Positions 14,236-20,171 of a stretch of DNA of 20,171 bases are shown here, one piece after another. The DNA is taken from assembly GCA_016794945.1 (NCBI GenBank), contig JAEUIX010000278.1:1-20171 (forward strand). Reading direction: 5' to 3'. The notes under the pieces were generated by a model. That model had not been told where the DNA came from and did not search any database. It worked only from the letters and a program-made list of their open reading frames with translations. Position numbers and translations under genes: made by a program. The stretch comes from Phycisphaerae bacterium. GTDB taxonomy: Bacteria > Planctomycetota > Phycisphaerae > Phycisphaerales > UBA1924. How positions within the stretch are numbered: the stretch's first letter is position 1; every line of letters begins with the position of its first letter.

Positions 14236-14499
14236 TCAGCGGATGGGTTCGGGCGACAGGCGGCTGGGACGATCGAAGAGCATGATCCGGCCCAGGTCGC
14301 TGTTGAGCGTGCGAAGGTTGGTGTCGACGGTGTTGTGATAGGCGTTCTGCCGATCGGACCAGCGCTCGCGGTGGGTGTCCAGTTCTGGCGTCGGGTCGTT
14401 CAGAATGTCCTTCCGCTGGGCCTTGAGGTTGTCCTGCGCACACGCCGCCAGCAGGCACAGCGGCAAGAGACTCAGGCACGCGACACGGGCACGGTTCAT
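14236..14499 (-). CDS. Small lipoprotein, function unknown
   Basis: 87 residues. The N-terminus (MNRARVACLSLLPLCLLAAC) has a basic start, a hydrophobic core and a classic lipobox LAAC with Cys20, so the mature protein would be lipid-anchored. The 67-residue mature part is highly charged and likely helical (KAQRKDILNDPTPELDTHRE, then TVDTNLRTLNSDLGRIMLF). I recognise no family. AAGGAG 7 nt before the ATG strongly supports the start. It is easily missed because the same frame stays open for about 2.7 kb antisense to clpB. It converges with the winged-helix gene and diverges from clpB. Confidence 0.8.
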   Translation of the reverse strand: MNRARVACLSLLPLCLLAACAQDNLKAQRKDILNDPTPELDTHRERWSDRQNAYHNTVDTNLRTLNSDLGRIMLFDRPSRLSPEPIR

Positions 14500-14805
14500 T
14501 CGGAACTCCTTGTCAGAGCGAGGGTTGTACCCGCGGGGCCCTCGGGCGTCAAGGGGTCGGCCCCTGGTTGGACCGTCCGGGAGCGGCAGGGCGGCCTGTG
14601 GGCAGACGGGGGATATCGGCTGCCGGACCGGCGCATCTGCCATCGCGGCAGCGGCTCCGCCGGCCGTCGGCCCGTTTGGGGATGGCCGCGGGCTCCGGCG
14701 GCCGGTCCGGAGCACAGGTCTGGGTCCTGATCGGGTTTCGGTTGGGCGCGCCGTTTGCCCGGTGACAACCGCCGATGCCCCCGGGGCCCGGCGGAAAGGC
14801 ACCCC
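14500..14805. other. Divergent intergenic region between the lipoprotein gene and clpB
   Basis: 306 bp that should hold both promoters. I find no CIRCE element and no convincing sigma-32 or sigma-70 hexamer pair for clpB. A 7-bp inverted repeat (GCTGCCG 14619-14625, CGGCAGC 14646-14652) with a 20-nt spacer is the only clear dyad. The clpB ribosome binding site (AAAGG) lies 6 nt before its ATG. Confidence 0.5.
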
Positions 14806-17562
14806 ATGCGACCCGACCGGTTCACAACGCTTGCGCAACAGGCCCTCGCCGATGCCCAATCCGACGCCGTAGGGCGGCAGCACGCGGAGGTCGGGGGGCT
14901 GCACATTCTGGCGGCGCTGCTGAAGGACAAGTCGTCGGCCGTCTGGTCGATCCTCCAGCGGGCCGGAGCGGACCCGGCTCGCATCGGGCAGATCGTCCAG
15001 GCGGAACTTGGGCGGCAGCCGACGGTGTCGGGCGGCGCGGGCCAGGGCGGGCGCGGGCTGATGGACGTGCTGGTCCGGGCCGAGCAGGAGAGCAAGCGGC
15101 TGGGCGACGCCTATGTCAGCAGCGAACACCTGCTGCTGGCGCTGGCGGAAGTCGCCGGCGCGGCGAAGGAGGCCCTGACGCTGGGCAACGCCCGGCGGCC
15201 CCAGGTCGAACAGGCGGTCAAGGCGGTGCGCGAGGCCAGCGGCGTGAGCAACGTCAACGACGCCGAGGCCGAGAGCCAGTACGAGGCGCTGAAGAAGTAC
15301 GCCATCGACCTGACCGAGAAGGCCCAGCAGGGCAAGATCGACCCGGTGATCGGGCGCGACGAGGAGATCCGCCGGTGCATGCAGGTGCTGGAGCGCCGCA
15401 CGAAGAACAACCCGGTGCTCATCGGCGAGCCGGGGGTCGGCAAGACCGCCATCGCCGAGGGTCTGGCGCTGCGGCTGGTCAACGGCGACTGCCCCGACAA
15501 CATGAAGGGCCGGCGCATCATGGCCCTGGACGTGGGCGCGCTGCTGGCGGGCGCCAAGTTCCGCGGGGAGTTCGAGGAGCGCCTCAAGGCGGTGCTCCGC
15601 GAGACCGTTGCCGCCAAGGGCGACATCATCCTGTTCATCGATGAACTGCACACGATCATCGGGGCGGGCGCGGCCGAGGGCGCGGTCTCGGCCGGCAACC
15701 TGCTCAAGCCGGCCCTGGCCCGCGGAGAGCTGCGCTGCATCGGCGCGACCACGCTGGACGAGTACCGCAAGCACGTGGAGAAGGACCCCGCGTTCGAGCG
15801 TCGCTTCCAGCCGATCTTCGTCGGCGAGCCGAGCGTCGAGGAGACGGTGGCGATCCTCCGCGGGCTCAAGCCCCGCTACGAGGCGCACCACGGCGTGAAG
15901 ATCCTCGACTCGGCAATCCTGGCGGCCAGCGCCCTGTCGCACCGGTACATCGCCGACCGGTTCCTCCCGGACAAGGCGATCGACCTGATCGACGAGGCCG
16001 CCAGCCGGCTGCGCATCGAGAACGACAGCATGCCCACGCAGCTCGACGAGCTGCGCCGGCGCATCATGCAGCTGGAGATCGAGCGCGAGGCGGTGCGCCT
16101 CGAGGTGTCCGCCGACGGAAAGGCCGGCGCCGGCGACAAGGCCTCGGCGCAGCGCGAGCTGGACCGGCTCGAGCGGGAGCTGGCCGAGCTGCAGGAATCG
16201 AACCGCGCTCTGACCGCCCGGTGGGAGGAGGAGAAGAAGGAACTCGAGGCGGTCAAGTCCATCAAGGAGCAGATGGACCGCAAGCGCACCGAGCTGGAGC
16301 AGGCCCAGCGCCGCGGCGACCTGGAGTCCGCCGCCCGCGTGCAGTACGGCGACCTGCGCGAACTGGACAAGAAGCTCGCCGCCGCCGAGGCGGTCATCGA
16401 ACGCCGCCAGGCCAAGGGCAACGCCCTGGTCAAGGAGGAGGTCGACGCCGAGGCCGTCAGCCAGATCGTCAGCCGGTGGACCGGCATCCCGGTGTCGCGG
16501 CTGGTCGAGAGCGAGCGGGAGAAGCTGCTCCGCATGGAGCGCATGCTCACCGAGCGCGTGGTGGGCCAGGAGCACGCCCTGCGCGCCGTGGCCGACGCCG
16601 TGCGCCGGTCGCGTGCCGGCCTGCAGGACCCCAACCGGCCGATCGGCTCGTTCCTGTTCCTGGGACCCACGGGCGTGGGCAAGACCGAGACGTGCAAGGC
16701 ACTGGCCGAGTTCCTCTTCGACACCGAGGAGGCCATGGTGCGCATCGACATGTCCGAGTACATGGAGAAGCACGCGGTCAGCCGGCTGATCGGCGCCCCT
16801 CCCGGCTACGTCGGTTACGAAGAGGGCGGCGCGCTGACCGAGGCCGTCCGCCGCCGGCCGTACGCCGTGATCCTGCTCGACGAGATCGAGAAGGCGCACC
16901 CGGACGTGTTCAACATCCTGCTGCAGGTGCTCGACGACGGCCGCCTGACCGACGGCCAGGGACGGACCGTGGACTTCCGCAACGCCATCGTGGTCATGAC
17001 CAGCAACGTCGGCAGCCAGATGATCCAGGACATGACGTCGCGCGGCGCCGAGGACTGGGAGATCGAAGCCGCGGTGCGCGACCTGATCCGCCGGGGTCCC
17101 GGAATGGACCTGACGGGCTCGGGTCTGCGGCCGGACCTCGAGCAGGGCCAGCTCAACGCCCGGCTCGACGTCGGCATGCGGGGCGGGTTCATGCGGCCGG
17201 AGCTGCTCAACCGCATCGACGAGACCGTGGTGTTCCACCAGCTCAAGCGCGAGGACCTGGGCAAGATCGTCGACATCCAGCTGCGCCGGCTGGCGCGCCG
17301 ATTGGCCGAGCGCGAGATCTCGATCACGCTCACCGACGAGGCCAAGGCGCAGCTCGCGGCCGAGGGGTGGGACCCGCAGTACGGGGCCCGCCCGCTCAAG
17401 CGGGTCATCCAGCAGCGCATCGAGAACGCCCTGGCGGCGCGGATCCTCGCGGGGGAGTTCGGGCCCGGCGACGCCGTGCGCGTCGCCGTCGCCGGCAAGA
17501 GCCTGCAGTTCGAGAAGGGGCCGACGCCCGAGGTCCGCCGGCCCGAGGCCCAGGTCCGGTAG
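14806..17562 (+). CDS. clpB: ATP-dependent protein disaggregase ClpB (Hsp104 family)
   Basis: 918 residues. This hexameric AAA+ chaperone threads aggregated proteins through its pore together with DnaK. Domains in order: two Clp N repeats (about 5-145); the first ATPase, with Walker A GEPGVGKT (207-214), Walker B DIILFIDE (273-280) and pore loop GAKFRG (Phe where many ClpB have Tyr); the long coiled-coil middle domain (about 405-540), which separates ClpB from ClpA and ClpC; and the second ATPase, with Walker A GPTGVGKT (620-627), Walker B VILLDE (688-693) and pore loop [13 protein letters not shown]. Between SNVGSQMIQ and RPELLNRID (about 742-796) the spacing is some 30 residues longer than in E. 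coli ClpB. ATG 14806 is chosen because the N domain begins there and AAAGG precedes it. Confidence 0.97.
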   Translation: MRPDRFTTLAQQALADAQSDAVGRQHAEVGGLHILAALLKDKSSAVWSILQRAGADPARIGQIVQAELGRQPTVSGGAGQGGRGLMDVLVRAEQESKRLGDAYVSSEHLLLALAEVAGAAKEALTLGNARRPQVEQAVKAVREASGVSNVNDAEAESQYEALKKYAIDLTEKAQQGKIDPVIGRDEEIRRCMQVLERRTKNNPVLIGEPGVGKTAIAEGLALRLVNGDCPDNMKGRRIMALDVGALLAGAKFRGEFEERLKAVLRETVAAKGDIILFIDELHTIIGAGAAEGAVSAGNLLKPALARGELRCIGATTLDEYRKHVEKDPAFERRFQPIFVGEPSVEETVAILRGLKPRYEAHHGVKILDSAILAASALSHRYIADRFLPDKAIDLIDEAASRLRIENDSMPTQLDELRRRIMQLEIEREAVRLEVSADGKAGAGDKASAQRELDRLERELAELQESNRALTARWEEEKKELEAVKSIKEQMDRKRTELEQAQRRGDLESAARVQYGDLRELDKKLAAAEAVIERRQAKGNALVKEEVDAEAVSQIVSRWTGIPVSRLVESEREKLLRMERMLTERVVGQEHALRAVADAVRRSRAGLQDPNRPIGSFLFLGPTGVGKTETCKALAEFLFDTEEAMVRIDMSEYMEKHAVSRLIGAPPGYVGYEEGGALTEAVRRRPYAVILLDEIEKAHPDVFNILLQVLDDGRLTDGQGRTVDFRNAIVVMTSNVGSQMIQDMTSRGAEDWEIEAAVRDLIRRGPGMDLTGSGLRPDLEQGQLNARLDVGMRGGFMRPELLNRIDETVVFHQLKREDLGKIVDIQLRRLARRLAEREISITLTDEAKAQLAAEGWDPQYGARPLKRVIQQRIENALAARILAGEFGPGDAVRVAVAGKSLQFEKGPTPEVRRPEAQVR

Positions 17563-17629
17563 CGCGTCGGTCGACGGCGCCGCAGCGGTCTACCCTTGTC
17601 TCGACCCTCTGGGGACACGGGAGATCGAC

Positions 17630-18727
17630 ATGAATCGCTGGTTCCGCCGCACGTCGGGCTTCGGCCTGCTCGCACTGACCGCCTGCGTTGCCGCCGTCGC
17701 GCTGGCCGGCCCGCTCAACCCGCCGGCCGGACCGATCGTCCCGACCGGGCGAACCCTCGACGAGTTGTACAACGCGATCCAGTCGCAGCGCGGCACGCCG
17801 ATCACCAGCCTGCCGTTCACCATCAGCCAGAGCGGGGCGTACTACCTGGCGTCGAACATCCAGATCGGCGGCTCCGACGGCATCACCATCTCGGCCGACG
17901 ACGTCACGCTCGACCTCAACGGCCGCGCGATCACCGGCAACTTCACCGGCACCGCCGGGACCCTGCGCGGCATCGTCGTCACGCAGGGCGCCGGCAGCAC
18001 GCCGCGGAGAAACGTCACCATCCGCAACGGCACGGTGCGCGATTTCACCTCCGTGGGCATCGACGCGACGAACGTCGTCGGCGGCCGGTTCGAGAATCTC
18101 AACCTCTACAACAACGGCCGGTCCGGCCTGATCGCCGGCGAGGCGTGCGTGATCGTGCAGTGCGTGGCGCGCGGCAACCGCGAGACCGGCATCGTCTCGG
18201 GCCTGGGCAACACGCTGGAGAACTGCACGGCGGTCTCCAACGGCGCGCGGCCCAACACGACCAACACCAACGGGTTCATCATCTCCGCCGGCAGCACCGT
18301 CCGCGGCTGCGCCGCGGTGACGAACCAGGGCACGGGCTTCAACTGCGCGGCGCAGGTCACGATCGTGCACTGCGAAGCGGTGGGCAACGACATCTCCGGC
18401 ATCGTCGTCTCCAACGAATGCCTGGTCGACAGCAACAACTGCAACAGCAACGGTCAGAACGTCGCCAACGGCGGCGGCGTGACCGCCACCGGCTTCGGCA
18501 ACCGCATCGTCAACAACAACTGCACCGGCAACGACTTCAACTTCTCGGTCGCGGCGGGGGCCAGCACCGGCGGCAACTTCCTGGCCCGCAACAGCGCGTC
18601 GCGCCCCACCGGCGGCGTTTCGGCGAACAACTACTCGATCGGCGCCAACAACCACTTCGGTCAGGTTCTCACGCTCCCGGGCACGGGTTTCCAGGACAAC
18701 GCGTCGTTCGCCAACATCATCTACTGA
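17630..18727 (+). CDS. Secreted right-handed parallel beta-helix protein
   Basis: 365 residues. The signal peptide (MNRWFRRTSGFGLLALTACV...) is likely cut after AVALA (residue 26), giving a mature start GPLNPPAGPIVPTGRTLDEL that I know as typical of planctomycete secreted beta-helix proteins. LTAC at 16-19 also resembles a lipobox, but the hydrophobic core continues past it. After SGAYYLASNI and VTLDLNGRAI, successive turns of about 22-25 residues repeat a pattern of short strands with Asn/Gly corners (NVTIRNGTV, GGRFENLNLYNNGRSGL, NTLENCTAVSNG, STVRGCAAVTNQGTGF, NRIVNNNCTGND). This fold occurs in polysaccharide lyases and cell-surface proteins. No catalytic residues can be assigned. GGGAGA lies 5 nt before the ATG. 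Confidence 0.8.
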   Translation: MNRWFRRTSGFGLLALTACVAAVALAGPLNPPAGPIVPTGRTLDELYNAIQSQRGTPITSLPFTISQSGAYYLASNIQIGGSDGITISADDVTLDLNGRAITGNFTGTAGTLRGIVVTQGAGSTPRRNVTIRNGTVRDFTSVGIDATNVVGGRFENLNLYNNGRSGLIAGEACVIVQCVARGNRETGIVSGLGNTLENCTAVSNGARPNTTNTNGFIISAGSTVRGCAAVTNQGTGFNCAAQVTIVHCEAVGNDISGIVVSNECLVDSNNCNSNGQNVANGGGVTATGFGNRIVNNNCTGNDFNFSVAAGASTGGNFLARNSASRPTGGVSANNYSIGANNHFGQVLTLPGTGFQDNASFANIIY

Positions 18728-18773
18728 GCCGGACCGCCGGCCCGGCGGCGGCCGCCCGAGTCCCGCCGGGAAC

Positions 18774-18779
18774 TATCAT
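18774..18779 (+). promoter_or_regulatory. Candidate -10 box (TATCAT) of a leaderless lpxC transcript
   Basis: TATCAT is followed by CCGGAC and the lpxC ATG at 18786. There is no ribosome binding site in the gap, which fits a transcript starting at the start codon. No -35 match is seen 17 bp upstream. Confidence 0.45.
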
Positions 18780-18785
18780 CCGGAC

Positions 18786-19670
18786 ATGACCCGCGCGCGC
18801 ACGCTCGCACGCCCTCTGACCTGCTCGGGCGTCGGGCTGTTCAGTTCGCTGCCCAGCACGCTGACGGTCGCGCCGCGCCCGGCGGGGCACGGCGTGTGCT
18901 TCCGCCGCACCGATCAACCGGAGCAGCCGCTCATCCCGGCCCTGGTCAACCACGTGTTCGCTCGCCCGCGCCAGACGGTGCTCTCGCCCGAGGCGGGCTC
19001 GGCGCGCCCGGCGGTGCACACGGTCGAGCACCTGCTGTCGGCGCTGGCGGCGTTCGGGGTCACCGACTGCCTGTGCGAACTCGACGGGCCCGAGGTTCCG
19101 ATGATGGACGGGTCGGCCTTGCCGTTCGTCGAGGCGATCGGCGCGTCGGGCGTGGTGCCGGCCCGTCCGCCGGACCGCGGCCCGGCGCCGCTGCTGGTGC
19201 CGCTGGTGGCCGAGCGACCGATCACCGTGTCGCTGGACGGGGGCATGATCCAGGCGCTCCCACCGGACGGGCCGTGGCTGGACGTCGAGTACTACCTGGA
19301 TTACGGGCCGGGAGCTCCGATCGCGGCGCAGTCGGCCCGGTGGCGGCTCGACGCCGCGGAGCCCGACCCCGCCCGGTACGCCCGGGAGATCGCGCCGGCG
19401 CGAACCTTCTGCACCAAGGCCGAGGCCGACGCGATGCGCGCGGCGGGGCTGTTCGGGCATCTGCAGCCGCGCGACGTGCTGGTGATCGACCAAGACGGTC
19501 CGGTGGACACGCGGTACCGGCTGGAGCACGAGCCGGCGCGCCACAAGGTGCTGGACGTGATCGGCGACCTGTCGCTGGCGGGCCGGCCGATCCACGCGCG
19601 GGTGATCGCGACGCGGTCGGGCCACGCGTTGAACCACTCGCTGGTTCGAGCACTACTCGAGCAGGCGTGA
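18786..19670 (+). CDS. lpxC: UDP-3-O-acyl-N-acetylglucosamine deacetylase
   Basis: 294 residues, about the normal length (about 305 in E. coli). It catalyses the committed zinc-dependent step of lipid A synthesis in the cytoplasm. Key motifs are present: VHTVEHLLSAL (catalytic Glu and first zinc His, residues about 80-90), GPEVPMMDGSALPFV, ARTFCTKAEADAM, RHKVLDVIGDL (second zinc His, zinc Asp and the later catalytic Asp) and SGHALNHSLVRALL (catalytic His). The start fits family homology (LARPLTCSGVGLFSS, with the conserved SGVGLFS-type turn). In several bacteria lpxC is fused to fabZ. Here it stands alone. Its presence implies an outer membrane with lipid A. Its stop is 6 bp from the stop of convergent dnaE. 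Confidence 0.93.
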   Translation: MTRARTLARPLTCSGVGLFSSLPSTLTVAPRPAGHGVCFRRTDQPEQPLIPALVNHVFARPRQTVLSPEAGSARPAVHTVEHLLSALAAFGVTDCLCELDGPEVPMMDGSALPFVEAIGASGVVPARPPDRGPAPLLVPLVAERPITVSLDGGMIQALPPDGPWLDVEYYLDYGPGAPIAAQSARWRLDAAEPDPARYAREIAPARTFCTKAEADAMRAAGLFGHLQPRDVLVIDQDGPVDTRYRLEHEPARHKVLDVIGDLSLAGRPIHARVIATRSGHALNHSLVRALLEQA

Positions 19671-19676
19671 GCGGGG

Positions 19677-20171
19677 CTACTCGCCGGCGGGGGAGCGTTT
19701 GCGCTCCCAGGGCTTGGGCTCGCGCCGGGCAACTTCCACCTGCGCGCCGACCATCGTCACGTTGTCATCGCCGAGCAGCTCGCGCAGGTCGCCCACCGCC
19801 TCGTCGCTGGCGGCCAGGCGCAGCGCGCCGGCTTCGAGCCACACCTCGTGCTGCTCGGTGAGCACCACGATCTCGACCCCGAGGCTGGGCACGCCGGGCG
19901 CTGCGGGTCGCGGCGCCGGCCGCCCCGCCGGCGCCGCGGGCCGGATCACCCCGAGCACGCGCTCGAGAACCGACTCGGAACTGCCGTTGTGCCGTCGCTC
20001 GTCGACGGTGAGCCGGACCTTGCGCGCCAGCGCGCTGGTGGCCGATTCCAGGGGCACGACACTCTCGACGATGATCTGCGGCTCGCCGCGCGCGTGGTCG
20101 ACCTTGCCGGTCAGGAACACCACGGCGTCGGGCCGGATGACCTCGCTGTACTTGCCGTAGACGTCGCTGAA
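19677..20171 (-). CDS. dnaE: DNA polymerase III alpha subunit, C-terminal part (partial)
   Basis: The minus-strand frame is open from the window edge (20171) to TAG at 19677-19679, 164 residues. It starts FSDVYGKYSEVIRPDAV, continues VFLTGKVDHARGEPQIIVES and VVPLES, and so matches the OB-fold (ssDNA-binding) region near the C-terminus of DnaE. The following domain (RKVRLTVDERR, then VEIVVLTEQHEVWLEAGA, then LRELLGDDNVTMVG) fits the last part of DnaE. A Pro/Ala-rich linker (APAGRPAPRPAAPG) and a basic tail (PKPWERKRSPAGE) are local features. The polymerase core is outside the window. DnaE is the replicative polymerase of the cell. A DnaE2/ImuC paralogue is less likely, but the C-terminus alone does not decide it. 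Confidence 0.85.
   Translation of the reverse strand, partial: FSDVYGKYSEVIRPDAVVFLTGKVDHARGEPQIIVESVVPLESATSALARKVRLTVDERRHNGSSESVLERVLGVIRPAAPAGRPAPRPAAPGVPSLGVEIVVLTEQHEVWLEAGALRLAASDEAVGDLRELLGDDNVTMVGAQVEVARREPKPWERKRSPAGE

Noticed and set aside
14500..14805. Heat-shock control (CIRCE or sigma-32 promoter) for clpB
   Set aside because: No TTAGCACTC/GAGTGCTAA inverted repeat and no sigma-32-like hexamers were found by eye.
14236..17238. 1000-codon minus-strand open frame opposite clpB
   Set aside because: It is mirror-frame openness caused by the high GC content of clpB. Its translation is low-complexity (His, Leu, Ala, Arg, Gly) without motifs. Only its last 87 codons are a real gene.

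Overview
The window is GC-rich (about 70%) bacterial chromosome with densely packed genes. I infer a planctomycete, probably of class Phycisphaerae. The evidence is a PEP-CTERM-like surface protein with a 'PTP' sorting signal, a secreted protein ending in dockerin-like EF-hand repeats, a right-handed beta-helix protein of a type common in that class, a small coiled-coil/winged-helix protein, and lpxC (an outer membrane with lipid A). No rRNA or marker gene is present to prove this. I see no tRNA, rRNA, CRISPR array, insertion sequence or phage gene.

Layout: (1) 1-66 is the 3' end of an unidentified gene, convergent with a threonine dehydrogenase gene (tdh, minus) whose structural-zinc cysteines are all replaced. 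(2) 1286-1849 (minus) is a PEP-CTERM-like secreted protein with a long upstream region holding a strong stem-loop. (3) 2219-10671 is a type II secretion / type IV pilus-like assembly operon on the plus strand, in the order GspF, GspG, two minor pseudopilins, GspK-like, PilP/GspC-like, GspL (PilM/N-like), GspM (PilO-like), TPR lipoprotein. Several junctions overlap (ATGA, TGATG, GTGA), which suggests translational coupling. The ATPase (GspE) and secretin (GspD) genes are absent and must lie elsewhere. (4) 10747-13065 is a large exported dockerin-like protein, followed convergently by a small PilZ (c-di-GMP receptor) gene. (5) 13732-14124 is a small coiled-coil/winged-helix DNA-binding protein with a good sigma-70 promoter and a textbook terminator. 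Opposite it is an 87-residue lipoprotein gene. (6) 14806-17562 is clpB, a disaggregase with an unusual insertion in its second ATPase domain. (7) 17630-18727 is a secreted beta-helix protein, followed by lpxC (18786-19670). (8) 19677 to the window end is the C-terminal part of dnaE (minus), convergent with lpxC.

How the parts may work together (inference): the operon encodes the inner-membrane platform, pseudopilus and possible pilotin of a secretion machine. Such a machine could export proteins like the dockerin-like, beta-helix and PEP-CTERM-like products seen here. The PilZ protein could tie such processes to c-di-GMP. tdh, clpB, lpxC and dnaE are housekeeping.

The most notable signals are: a recurrent TAnnAT box 5-7 nt before the start codon of four genes, which suggests leaderless transcription; a secretion operon of hybrid T2SS/T4P character; two pseudopilins without Glu+5; loss of the TDH structural zinc site; and three convergent gene pairs separated by only 6-9 bp.
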